Shown: positions 1 through 8,028 of the stretch, piece by piece | Numbering within the stretch: the stretch's first letter is position 1 | Layout of the letters: each line of letters opens with the position of its first letter | Assembly (NCBI RefSeq): GCF_902489465.1 | Contig: NZ_CABTZZ010000019.1 | Location: 1 to 36,081 of the forward strand | Source: an uncultured Varibaculum sp. | Lineage (GTDB): Bacteria > Actinomycetota > Actinomycetes > Actinomycetales > Actinomycetaceae | Reading direction: 5' to 3' | DNA length: 36,081 bases | Notes under the pieces: generated by a model | The model's input: only the letters and a program-made list of their open reading frames with translations | What the model was told of the DNA's origin: nothing | Databases searched by the model: none | Translations under genes and position numbers: made by a program

Positions 1-16
1 ATTCCCGCTAGCTCCA

Positions 17-196
17 CGATGAGGAGTCCGAACGGTGAAAAAGCCGTTCGGGCTTTTTTATTAGTGAGGACGACGAAGTCGTGCGTAATCCCGTTAGGGA
101 TTACTGGCACAAAGACGATGAACGGTGAAGAAACTTGTTTCTTCATTAGTGAATTGGAGGAAGTTGTGCGCAACACGAAGTGTTGCTTGCACTTAG
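17..196 (+). ncRNA. Candidate tandem structured RNA, two ~99-nt units
   Basis: Two units start at CGATGA (17 and 116). Each has, in order: ACGGTGAA, a hairpin, ATTAGTGA (60-67 and 145-152), GAAGTYGTGCG (75-85 and 160-170), a second hairpin, and CTKGCAC (104-110 and 186-192). The hairpin stems are unrelated between units but pair perfectly within each. First hairpins: AAAAGCC/GGCTTTT and GAAGAAA/TTTCTTC. Second hairpins: TAATCCC/GGGATTA (86-103) and CAACAC/GTGTTG (171-185). The second hairpin is closed in both by GTGC/GCAC, with the same G / CTK internal loop. Constant linkers with compensating stems indicate selection on RNA (or single-stranded DNA) structure. A 64-codon open frame runs through, but it reads the two units in different frames and so is unlikely to be coding. 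Strand, boundaries and function are unknown, and the array may begin upstream of the window. I do not recognise a named family. Confidence 0.5.
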
Positions 197-431
197 TTGG
201 CGCCATCCCATGAGGTATTTTTTGCACTGTGTCTTTACTTGCGCAATCTGTAATGGCTGAATTGTTCAATAAACCTAATCTACGTTGTAGGCATGAATTC
301 TTCTTATAAACCCGGTAAAATCGGACCTTGAGATGTGAACTGTACGCACACCATGGCAGTCTAGGAAGACAGATCCTCGAGCCGTGCGCAAGATCTAACA
401 GCATGTGCGTTCGCCCGACCGCTGGAGAATT
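197..431. other. Intergenic region upstream of mcrB
   Basis: Non-coding stretch between the tandem structured units and mcrB. It holds a T-run at 217-222 (ATTTTTTG) that could end a transcript from the repeat array, and a TATAAA-like box near 305. No convincing -35 partner was found, and no other gene or repeat is visible. Confidence 0.4.
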
Positions 432-2219
432 ATGGCAGATACAGACAACCCTATTCAAAGTCTCAGAGAGATTCTTCTATACTTATTAGAAAATTATAAG
501 TCCATACGGGACGATAATTCACATGCAGGCGAGCCGCAGACATTTTTAGGCACAAGGACTCGAAACTTTCTAGAAAATTCCGGTTATCTAGATAATAAGC
601 GATTCAAGGCTGTCGCAAGTGCCGGCCAAGGGACGTTGGCATCTGTCCCGTGGGTTGGAGTCTTTTACAGCAAGTATTTTGACTTAACGCGCCCATCGGC
701 TAAGAGCGGATATTATGTCGTCTACTTACTTAATGAGGCAGGTAACAAAGTATATTTGACGCTGAATCAAGGAACGTCAGATGTTAAGGGATTAGATGAA
801 AAGGCTCGCTTTAAAGATAAACTAGAGGAGTTGAAAAACCGAGCATCTGAGATCGCTGAAAAGGTTCATCATTCGGGATTTAGTTCTGATCCGATAACTG
901 ATCTTGGTAAGAGCAACAAAGCTAAGGAATACTCCGCAGCAGCAATCCTGCACAAGGTATACACCCTCGATCAGCTCCCCGACGAGGAAAGCCTGGCTAA
1001 CGATCTTGAAACGATGGTTAATGTATATTCCCAGCTTATTGAGCAGCTGGAAAAGCACGAATTTAGTGGGGGCATCCAGGCCTGGTTAACAGCTAGCCAG
1101 GGTACTAAAGCCAATGCTAATCAGGATATCCGGGAGTGTGCTGAAGAAAATGGAAAGGAAGGAGAAACAGTCGCCTTGAAGCTAGGTAAGAACATTATTC
1201 TTTATGGACCGCCAGGCACAGGTAAAACCTATAATACTGTGATCTATGCTGTCGCGATTTGTGAAAGATGGGAGAATCTCAATTCTGAAGAGAATCAGTC
1301 TTACGGTGAGATCTTGAGTAGATACAACGATCTCGTGGACGAAGGACGGGTCGCTTTCACTACTTTCCACCAGTCATACGGCTATGAAGAGTTCATTGAA
1401 GGAATAAGCCCGAAGATCGAGAATCTTGCCAACGATAGCTCTGAACACGAACCGGCGGGAGAGATTGCTTTTTCATATAGAGACGGACTTTTCAAGAACT
1501 TTTGCAGACAAGCTCGAGAAAAAGATCAGGAGCCATGCGTTTTTGTTATTGATGAGATCAATCGTGGCAACATCTCGAAAATCTTCGGTGAGCTCATCAC
1601 CTTGATAGAAGAGAGTAAGCGCGAAGGTGAAGAAGACGCTCGTTCGGCATTACTTCCATATACTGGGGAACAATTCTCGGTTCCCAACAATATATATTTG
1701 CTAGGAACCATGAACACCGCTGATCGATCAATTGCTCTAATGGATACTGCTTTGCGCCGCCGATTCCATTTCATTGAGATGCAGCCTGATCCCCAAGTCT
1801 TAAAAGATTTTGGTGCTTCCGAGATTGCGGAAGGTGAGGTAACTCTCGATGTTGCAAGAATGCTCGAAGTTATCAACCAACGAATTGAACTGCTCTACGA
1901 CCGTGAACATACCATCGGACATGCCTTCTTTACCAGCCTCAAAGATAACCCTACTATCGAACATTTGGCCGTGATTTTTAAAGATTCGATAATCCCTCTA
2001 CTCTTCGAATACTTCTACGAAGATTACGAGAAGATCAGAATGGTTCTTGGAGATAACTCTAAGTCTAGTGAGGATTTAGAATTCCTAACCAGAGTAAAAA
2101 CCAATAAAGAGAAAATCTTCAATGGTGGTATGACCGATATAGATCTACCTGACGTTTACAAGCTTAACCACAAAGCTTTAGGGAAGATCGAATCATATCT
2201 AGAGATATACAGCCAGTGA
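432..2219 (+). CDS. mcrB: McrB-type GTPase/AAA+ subunit of a McrBC modification-dependent restriction system
   Basis: Motor and recognition subunit of a type IV (McrBC-like) restriction enzyme, which cleaves modified DNA using GTP together with McrC. Residues about 20-185 match the DUF3578/MrcB N-terminal domain (SAGQG, YYVVYLL, LNQGT). The AAA+ domain follows: Walker A GPPGTGKT at 259-266, Walker B/DEINRG at 374-379, the McrB signature NTADRS at 428-433, and arginine finger region LRRRF at 441-445. An in-frame GTG lies at 405, but ATG 432 is preferred because GGAG sits just upstream (424-427). At 595 aa it is longer than E. coli McrB because of a different N-terminal reader domain. It ends one base before the mcrC start, so the two are translationally coupled. 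Codon use is AT-rich (TTA, AGA, ATA) compared with the housekeeping genes at 16-21 kb, suggesting horizontal acquisition. The target modification cannot be read from sequence. Confidence 0.92.
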   Translation: MADTDNPIQSLREILLYLLENYKSIRDDNSHAGEPQTFLGTRTRNFLENSGYLDNKRFKAVASAGQGTLASVPWVGVFYSKYFDLTRPSAKSGYYVVYLLNEAGNKVYLTLNQGTSDVKGLDEKARFKDKLEELKNRASEIAEKVHHSGFSSDPITDLGKSNKAKEYSAAAILHKVYTLDQLPDEESLANDLETMVNVYSQLIEQLEKHEFSGGIQAWLTASQGTKANANQDIRECAEENGKEGETVALKLGKNIILYGPPGTGKTYNTVIYAVAICERWENLNSEENQSYGEILSRYNDLVDEGRVAFTTFHQSYGYEEFIEGISPKIENLANDSSEHEPAGEIAFSYRDGLFKNFCRQAREKDQEPCVFVIDEINRGNISKIFGELITLIEESKREGEEDARSALLPYTGEQFSVPNNIYLLGTMNTADRSIALMDTALRRRFHFIEMQPDPQVLKDFGASEIAEGEVTLDVARMLEVINQRIELLYDREHTIGHAFFTSLKDNPTIEHLAVIFKDSIIPLLFEYFYEDYEKIRMVLGDNSKSSEDLEFLTRVKTNKEKIFNGGMTDIDLPDVYKLNHKALGKIESYLEIYSQ

Positions 2220-2220
2220 T

Positions 2221-3567
2221 ATGCGCGCTCCCATTGAAGTCACGGAATACGACACCCTCACGTACAACAAGGATTTTAAGAACTCTGAGAAATACCGCTT
2301 TCTCAACGAGAAATCTTTTAAACAACTAGTGGACTTTATTCGCACATTCGATAACCCTGACGGAGATGACGTCCACGACTTGATGCGGCTTGCCCATAAA
2401 AAGAATGTTGGAGATACCGTCACTTTTAAGAACTACGTAGGCGTTATAGAGCTTCCTGACGGCCAGCAGATTGAAATCCTACCCAAAGTTGAGTTCCAGG
2501 CAGGCGGAAAAGATCAAACAAAACGAATCTTCCTAAACATGCTGCGGGCTCTCAAAGATTTCCCGGTAAAGGTTTTTTCGACGGCTAATCTGGGCGTTGA
2601 GAGAATGTCAATCTACGATATTCTCATCAACATTTACCTGCAGCAAGTGCGCTACTTGTTAAGGAAAGGATTACGTTCTGCTTACATCCGTAACGATGAA
2701 AATCTTACGAGATTCAAAGGCAAGCTTTTGGTTAATCAGCAGCTAAAATACAACTACAGTAACCGCCAAAAATTTTTTGTCAGCTTTGATGAGTTTAAAC
2801 TAGATCGACCAGAGAACAAGCTAATTAAAGCAACCCTGCTAAAGCTCCAACGAGTTACTGGTAGCAATCAGAATTCGAAACTATGCAGGCAACTTCTTCG
2901 TAGTTTCGACCAAGTTAACCCTTCGAATAACTATGAACTTGACTTCTCGAGAGTTCAGTTGGACCGTACAACAATAGACTACGAAATGCTGATCGCTTGG
3001 GCTAAGATCTTTCTCTATGGTAAGAGCTTTACAACATTTTCAGGTGAACAGGCCTCAAGGTCTTTGCTTTTCTCAATGGAAAAGCTATTTGAAGGCTACG
3101 TAGCAAAGTATGTTGTTGAGCGCGCATCCAGAGAAAAACAATGGCAAGTCTCAACTCAAGATAGGGGTTACTACCTGTTTAATCGTCTAGATAACGAGGA
3201 AGCTAAACGCTTTGCTTTAAGACCGGATCTAGTTCTTAGATCCGAAACGCAAGAAACCGTAATTCTTGATACCAAATGGAAGCGGCTCATCAATGACCCG
3301 AGGAAAAATTTCGGCATTTCCCAAGCAGATATGTATCAGATGTACGCATATGCGAAGAAATATAATACCTCACAAATTTGGCTGCTCTATCCGGTTTCTG
3401 ATCAAATTGAAGAAGAACGGATCTTAACATTCACAAGCGATGATCAGGTGTCGGTCTCAGTGTTTTTCATCAATTTGGCAAGAATTGAAGACAGCATTGA
3501 TCAGCTATTGACGTTGATAAGCGAGCGAGTAACCCTCAAATCATCCGCAGGTAATAGGGTAAGCTAG
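2221..3567 (+). CDS. mcrC: McrC-type endonuclease subunit
   Basis: Nuclease partner of McrB. The 448-aa protein has the McrC layout: an N-terminal region with a VGVIELPDGQQIEILPKV segment (about residues 74-91) that fits the McrC beta-barrel, and a C-terminal PD-(D/E)xK nuclease. The nuclease motif is visible as RPD(336)LVLR followed by the D(350)TKW signature with K352 and W353. The start ATG at 2221 lies one base after the mcrB stop, so the pair is an operon. Like mcrB it is AT-rich. No clear strong terminator follows: a short CACTT/AAAGTG hairpin near 3580 and a T-run near 3613 are the only candidates. The McrC assignment is strong; activity on a particular modified base is not predictable. 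Confidence 0.92.
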   Translation: MRAPIEVTEYDTLTYNKDFKNSEKYRFLNEKSFKQLVDFIRTFDNPDGDDVHDLMRLAHKKNVGDTVTFKNYVGVIELPDGQQIEILPKVEFQAGGKDQTKRIFLNMLRALKDFPVKVFSTANLGVERMSIYDILINIYLQQVRYLLRKGLRSAYIRNDENLTRFKGKLLVNQQLKYNYSNRQKFFVSFDEFKLDRPENKLIKATLLKLQRVTGSNQNSKLCRQLLRSFDQVNPSNNYELDFSRVQLDRTTIDYEMLIAWAKIFLYGKSFTTFSGEQASRSLLFSMEKLFEGYVAKYVVERASREKQWQVSTQDRGYYLFNRLDNEEAKRFALRPDLVLRSETQETVILDTKWKRLINDPRKNFGISQADMYQMYAYAKKYNTSQIWLLYPVSDQIEEERILTFTSDDQVSVSVFFINLARIEDSIDQLLTLISERVTLKSSAGNRVS

Positions 3568-3694
3568 CCAACTGCAGTCACTTGAAAGTGGGCTCGCTTT
3601 CGTTCAGCTCAGTGTTTTTAATTATTAGCCCCCGAGCTATGGCACGCTTTAATTTATAGGGGCTTAAAATGGGCGCTGGGAGAGGGGGTATCTG

Positions 3695-3865
3695 GTGCGG
3701 TTTCATTCTTTGCAATTCCAGATCAAGGGATGGGCGGAGGATTTTCTTGCCAGTGATGGGCGAAAGTTGGATATTGCCGACGAATTTTCGTATCTTTCCC
3801 GCTCATTCGGTTTTGAACGAGGGGTCCTGTTTCTTCGCGCTCCCAGTCGGATGTTAGTCAACTAA
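3695..3865 (+). CDS. Small hypothetical protein (56 aa)
   Basis: A GTG-initiated frame of 56 codons with a good ribosome binding site (GAGGGGG at 3682-3688, six bases before the start). The product begins MRFHSLQFQIKGWAEDF and ends FLRAPSRMLVN, with the mixed charged/hydrophobic composition expected of a real peptide. It has no signal peptide or membrane segment. Its last 12 bases overlap the 3' end of the convergent YeiH gene. It may be a small accessory protein beside McrBC or the tail of a decayed gene. I do not recognise the family. Confidence 0.4.
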   Translation: MRFHSLQFQIKGWAEDFLASDGRKLDIADEFSYLSRSFGFERGVLFLRAPSRMLVN

Positions 3866-4969
3866 AAGAAGTACCGTTCCCAGCGAGACCGCGGCGATTA
3901 GGACACTCAGGATTATTCCGAGGACGAGGGCGCGCCCTCCGGACTTTATGACGTTGCGCAGGTTTACCCCAGCACCCATCGCGCCCATCGCTACCGTCAG
4001 GAGCAGGGTAGCAACCGTGCCCCCTAGGGTACTGAAAATGTTATTGACAGTGGGGATGCCCGCAAACACTGAGGCTAGCGCTACTGCGATCAGGAATCCC
4101 ACCACGAATCCGGGAATCAGGGGAGGGCGCTTGCCAGAGCTGGTTTTCTCTGCCTGTTCGTGGCGTACTTGTACTATTCGCCGTTCAACTATCCCCACGA
4201 TTGCTACTACGATTGCTAGGCAGGCCACGCGCCCCAGCTTGGTGGCGGTAGCCAAATCAGAGATTGCCGGATCGTAAATGTTTGCGGCCGCCACTACCTG
4301 GCCGACCTCGTGAATAGAAGCTCCCAGCCAGACGGCTGCTTGCGTGGGGGATAACCCCAGCCCGTGGGCGGCAGCCGGCAAAGCGACGAGGGAGAGCGTC
4401 CCGAATAGGGTAACGCAAGCGATAGCAGTCGCGACCGCGTCATCGGCATCCTCGCGGTTGCGGGCAGACACCACCGGGGATATCCCCGCAACGGCAGAAG
4501 CCCCACAAATCGCAGTCCCTGAGGTGGTGAGAATCCCGGTGGCGTGGCTGACCCGCATAAAATAAGTAAGCAGGTAACCCGCCACCATAGTGACCGCGAC
4601 TGCGCAGATAATAGTCACGATGGTACCGGCACCTAGCGCGGCAATGGCCGGTAGCGACAGCCGAAAACCAAGCAGCACCACCCCGGAGCGCAAAATAGTC
4701 TTCGCGGAAAAACCGATACCGGGTTCGCAGACAGCCGGAATTAACTTGGTGTTGCGGACGGCTATCCCCAGCAGGATTGCCACCAGCATCGATGACAGCA
4801 GAGGAAGAAACAGGTTTATTAGCCAAGCGATTCCGGCGATCACGCACGCGTACGCTATGCCTGGTAGTAGCCGTTTGAAATTATTAAAAGAAATCACTTG
4901 CCATATATACCACAAGGTCAAAACGATCCGGCAGTAAGAATGACAGATAGGTCTGTCTCGTTCCCCCAC
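3854..4969 (-). CDS. YeiH/UPF0324-family membrane protein, putative sulfate exporter
   Basis: Polytopic inner-membrane protein of the YeiH/UPF0324 family (PF03601), commonly annotated as a putative sulfate exporter. The family hallmark region is clear: SGTAICGASAVAG, then GLSPTQAAVWLGASIHEVGQVVAAA, with about ten hydrophobic helices in all. The frame opens with GTG at 4969, but no RBS is visible there. The first 24 residues look unlike the family, while the first helix starts around LLPGIAYAC (residues 34-42). An internal GTG at codon 25 (4897) would give about 347 aa, close to the usual length. It lies 20 bases downstream of the zinc-ADH gene on the same strand, so co-transcription is likely. 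The function of the family is weakly established. Confidence 0.85.
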   Translation of the reverse strand: MGERDRPICHSYCRIVLTLWYIWQVISFNNFKRLLPGIAYACVIAGIAWLINLFLPLLSSMLVAILLGIAVRNTKLIPAVCEPGIGFSAKTILRSGVVLLGFRLSLPAIAALGAGTIVTIICAVAVTMVAGYLLTYFMRVSHATGILTTSGTAICGASAVAGISPVVSARNREDADDAVATAIACVTLFGTLSLVALPAAAHGLGLSPTQAAVWLGASIHEVGQVVAAANIYDPAISDLATATKLGRVACLAIVVAIVGIVERRIVQVRHEQAEKTSSGKRPPLIPGFVVGFLIAVALASVFAGIPTVNNIFSTLGGTVATLLLTVAMGAMGAGVNLRNVIKSGGRALVLGIILSVLIAAVSLGTVLLLVD

Positions 4970-4989
4970 AGGTTAACCGGAACTGCTTT

Positions 4990-6033
4990 TTAGTCGGGTA
5001 TTACCGCAATTTTTACGCCAACCCGATCGTGTACCGCCTGATACGCTTCGTGCACTTTTGAAAGCGGGAAGGTGTGGGTGACGATTTCCTCCACATTGAT
5101 AGCCCCCGATTCCAGCACTTGAATCGCCCGTTTTACATCCCGACGGCGAGCATTGGAACCCCCGGTAACCTGCAATTCTTTATAGTGAATCAGGTTAGGC
5201 TCCATTTGGGTCATCGAACCCTTCGGGAATCCTGCGAAGTAGTTGACTCGCCCTCCATCCCGGGCAAGCAGCAAGGCGTCTTGGGCTAGCGCTGCGGCAC
5301 CAATACACACGATCACCACATCGGCCCCTGCGCCGTTGGTTACTTCCCTGACCCGATCCTCAAGTTCTTCAGGGCTGACCCCAATCGCGCCCAGCCGGTC
5401 TACCACTTGGCGGCGCTGCGGAGAACGGTTAGATACGAAAACCTGCCTAGCCCCACTGGCCAGTGCCAGCTGCGCGTGGATTAGTCCGATCGGGCCAGCT
5501 CCCAGAACGGCCACCACCTCACCGAGATTCACTTTGAATTGCTCGAGGCCGTTTAAGCAGCAAGAGATGGGTTCGGCTAGGCAAAGAGCTTTAGGGTCAA
5601 GTTCTTTGTTGGTAGTGATCAGGTTGCCTCTACGCAGGGCGCGTTCCGGTACCAGCAGGTATTCCTGGAGGCCCCCATCGATGGCGTAGCCAAACAGCTC
5701 TAGATTTGAGCAGAGGTGCTCGCGGTCTTGCAAACAGTTGGGGCAGGCACCGCATGACACCACGATCGAAACTGTCGCCTGTTGCCCAATGTGCAAGCCG
5801 GGTTGAATCTGCTCGACGCCCTCGCCGATTTCTACTATCCTGCCTGCAATCTCGTGTCTGGGAACCGTGCCATAGGAAACCCCGGAGGTTTTCGCCCCGG
5901 TGTAGAGGCGATAGTCGGTGCCGCACATGGTGTTGGCCTCGATTTTCAGTAAGACCTCATTTTTGCCCGGGGTTGGTTTTTCCTTTTCGACTAGCCGTAG
6001 ATCTTCCGGTGCATTTAAAGTAGCTGCCCGCAT
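4990..6033 (-). CDS. Zinc-dependent alcohol/polyol dehydrogenase (MDR family)
   Basis: Medium-chain dehydrogenase/reductase of 347 aa resembling the sorbitol / threonine / L-idonate dehydrogenase branch. Catalytic zinc ligands are C37 (MCGTD) and H60-E61 (PRHE). The structural zinc lobe is complete: C93, C96, C99 and C107. The Rossmann fold shows the dinucleotide motif VLGAGPIGL. It oxidises an alcohol or polyol with NAD(P)+; the exact substrate cannot be assigned. It is the first gene of a likely two-gene operon with the YeiH-type transporter. Upstream, an inverted repeat GTGAG-N8-CTCAC (6122-6139) lies in the promoter region and could be an operator. Confidence 0.88.
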   Translation of the reverse strand: MRAATLNAPEDLRLVEKEKPTPGKNEVLLKIEANTMCGTDYRLYTGAKTSGVSYGTVPRHEIAGRIVEIGEGVEQIQPGLHIGQQATVSIVVSCGACPNCLQDREHLCSNLELFGYAIDGGLQEYLLVPERALRRGNLITTNKELDPKALCLAEPISCCLNGLEQFKVNLGEVVAVLGAGPIGLIHAQLALASGARQVFVSNRSPQRRQVVDRLGAIGVSPEELEDRVREVTNGAGADVVIVCIGAAALAQDALLLARDGGRVNYFAGFPKGSMTQMEPNLIHYKELQVTGGSNARRRDVKRAIQVLESGAINVEEIVTHTFPLSKVHEAYQAVHDRVGVKIAVIPD

Positions 6034-6121
6034 GGTTTCTCTTCTCTCTAAAGAAATTCCGGAACCGTGCCCATTAATAACGCGAAAGAAGTAGCGCCCG
6101 GGTCGGGGGCTCCTATGCCCA

Positions 6122-6139
6122 GTGAGTCTAGTGTCTCAC
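6122..6139. promoter_or_regulatory. Possible operator upstream of zinc-ADH
   Basis: Five-base inverted repeat GTGAG-N8-CTCAC, 89 bases upstream of the ADH start. Short and supported only by symmetry and position. Confidence 0.2.
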
Positions 6140-6202
6140 GAATCTAGTAGCGGCCATTGTCATCAGTAACCGTGAATTGCTTCCTTACCCGTTCGTTTTC
6201 GG

Positions 6203-6709
6203 TTGGAGAGTTGTTTACAATGCCCCCTTCAAAAAGTAATCGGTAAATCTATCAAATCTGTTTTGGTATGGCCGCTAGTCACGTTCGCGGTGAAATACGG
6301 TTTTGTGGCTGCTGACGGGTCCAAGCTCCCCGCTAGCGTGATGAAGTTGCTGCCCAGCGCCGCAACTGCCGCTGAAGGTGACACCGTAACTCCGGCGGCT
6401 CTAAAGCATAAGGTGGTTAAAGAATCGGTAGAGGCTAACGGAACCAAGACCGAAACCACCTGGACCTTCAAAGGCTGGTCGCATCAGCAGGCCATGATTG
6501 CTGACGCGGATGTTACTTTCACTGGTACCTGGGAGAAATCTGTTAACACCAGCAAGGTTAAACCTGTTGATTCCGAAAAGACTCCTACGCCGAAAGCTAG
6601 CCCTAAAGAATAAATGCTAAATACCGGCGCCTCGCCCTTAGGGCTGCTGTTACTTGCAGGAGCCAGCAGTGTTCTAGGTGCGTTAGTGCTGCTACGACGC
6701 CGGGTGTAA
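6203..6709 (+). pseudogene. Remnant of a SHIRT-domain, sortase-anchored surface protein
   Basis: The first 136 codons carry one SHIRT-type beta-repeat (VKYGFVAADGSKLPASV..., ending DADVTFTGTW), a domain seen in rod-like surface adhesins of Gram-positive bacteria, then a Pro/Lys/Thr-rich wall-spanning tail (TPTPKASPKE). The frame stops at TAA 6611-6613. Directly after it, in the same frame, it continues as MLNTGASPLG, a hydrophobic stretch (LLLLAGASSVLGALVLL) and RRRV to a second stop at 6707-6709. This is a typical sortase signal layout: an LPxTG-like motif (here eroded to MLNTG), a membrane helix and a positive tail. No signal peptide or plausible start is present at the 5' end. This is therefore a 5'-truncated, nonsense-broken surface protein gene. 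Confidence 0.7.
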
Positions 6710-6938
6710 CGCGAGTATGAGGTTTTGGCTGTAGGGCGGGTGTATGTGGTACCGCCGCGAAGCGTTTAATGCGGCTTGTGTTGGAGCTGCTGCAGCATTT
6801 CTGATTAGCTCAACGCCTGACGATAGCTTCACCCCGAGGAGTGTAACTTTTAATTCTTGAAAACTATTTAACTGTATTTTCTGAAAGGCTGATTTTCAGT
6901 TTTCCTCAGACTAGAGTCCAGACTGATTAGATAGTCTC

Positions 6939-7916
6939 ATGGTGAAAAAAGATCGATTGGGAATGACCCGCAGGGATCATCAATCCTTGGATGTGGCAAA
7001 GCTCTACTATAGCGGCCTATCTCAGAGTGAAATCGCTAATATACTGCATGTTTCACGACCAAATATTTCCAAATTGCTCACTCATGCGAAGGCGCGCGGG
7101 TTCGTGAAAATTCGAATAGATGATCCACGAGAGCAAGACAGAGAGCTCATCGATTCTTTACGGTCTGCTTTTTCACTTGACGAGGTACGTTTAGTGTCTC
7201 CACCTAGAAGACGAGACATTGATATTCGCAAGGCTCTGGGACAGGCGGGGGCAGACCTGTTTATGGGGATGGTGCGTGATGGAGACGCCGTTGGAGTTTA
7301 CTGGTCTCGAACCATTCAGGCATTGACTGCGAGCTTACAGCGGCAATCTTTACAGCGGGTCGATGTAGTCCAGGTCGGTGGCAATCTAAAGATGCCGTCC
7401 ATGGATTTATCCACTCTAACCAGTTTCCGGGAGTTACGCGAATCTCTGCAGGCCAGGGTGCACATGATAGGGCATCCAATCGTGTTGGAATCGGCAGGTG
7501 CGAAGCTAGCGATTGAACGAGAAGAGAGTGTCAGTAGGGTTATGGAACTTGCGCGCCGAGCACGTATCGTGCTTTATTCGGTCGGCTCAGTTAGTTCCGT
7601 GGCAACTCTGCTGCATAGTCCGCTCATTAATGAGGACGAAAGAGAATTCTTGATCGAACATTCGGTGGGGGAAATATGTGCGCACTTCATCGATGAAGAC
7701 GGCAGGGTCTGTCTGCCGGATCTTAACAACCGCACTTTGGGAATTTCCTTGCCGGATTTACGGCATAACGAGCAAAAGATCCTGATAGCAGGAGGATCCG
7801 ATAAGTTGCAAGTAGTCTATGCGGCATTGCTACGTGGTTATGCTAACCGGTTAGTTATAGATACGGTAACGGCTCGTAAGCTACACGCCTTGACGAAAAA
7901 GAAACAAGGCAAATAG
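6939..7916 (+). CDS. SorC-family transcriptional regulator, likely deoxyribose-responsive
   Basis: 325-aa regulator with an N-terminal helix-turn-helix (about residues 28-50, LSQSEIANILHVSRPNISKLL) and a C-terminal sugar-phosphate-binding domain of the SorC/DeoR(Bacillus)/CggR type (GDAVGVYWSRTIQAL, VVQVGGN, AGGSDK). Bacillus DeoR, which controls deoC, belongs to this family and responds to deoxyribose-5-phosphate. Position directly upstream of deoC, on the same strand, supports the same role here. ATG 6939 has no Shine-Dalgarno; a TAGATA box lies six bases upstream, so the mRNA may be leaderless. AGACT/AGTCT repeats just upstream (about 6909-6937) could be an autoregulatory operator. The effector is inferred, not seen. 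Confidence 0.88.
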   Translation: MVKKDRLGMTRRDHQSLDVAKLYYSGLSQSEIANILHVSRPNISKLLTHAKARGFVKIRIDDPREQDRELIDSLRSAFSLDEVRLVSPPRRRDIDIRKALGQAGADLFMGMVRDGDAVGVYWSRTIQALTASLQRQSLQRVDVVQVGGNLKMPSMDLSTLTSFRELRESLQARVHMIGHPIVLESAGAKLAIEREESVSRVMELARRARIVLYSVGSVSSVATLLHSPLINEDEREFLIEHSVGEICAHFIDEDGRVCLPDLNNRTLGISLPDLRHNEQKILIAGGSDKLQVVYAALLRGYANRLVIDTVTARKLHALTKKKQGK

Positions 7917-7922
7917 CCAAAA

Positions 7923-7938
7923 TGGCACATATGTGCCA
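7923..7938. promoter_or_regulatory. Perfect 16-bp palindrome, candidate operator of the deo operon
   Basis: TGGCACATATGTGCCA, a perfect palindrome seven bases after the regulator stop codon and about 90 bases before deoC. Position between a SorC regulator and its presumed target operon makes it the best operator candidate. It lacks a T-tract and is short, so a terminator is less likely. The binding protein is inferred. Confidence 0.5.
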
Positions 7939-8028
7939 AAAATTCGTTCTGTAGGCTGGGGTAGCAAAGTAGCGTGAGACCAGTGACAAGTCAGCCAAGA
8001 CTTGCATGAAGTCGAAGGAGACGTAGAC

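Noticed and set aside
19..213. 64-codon ORF across the tandem structured units
   Set aside because: The unit length and internal insertions place the two repeat units in different frames, and stems covary at the base level; this fits RNA structure, not protein.
3669..3857. 62-codon ORF after mcrC
   Set aside because: The overlapping GTG frame at 3695 has a far better RBS and more protein-like composition; this one is rich in Gly/Arg/Cys with no RBS.
4590..4937. 115-codon plus-strand ORF opposite YeiH
   Set aside because: Antisense shadow of a membrane protein with clear family motifs.
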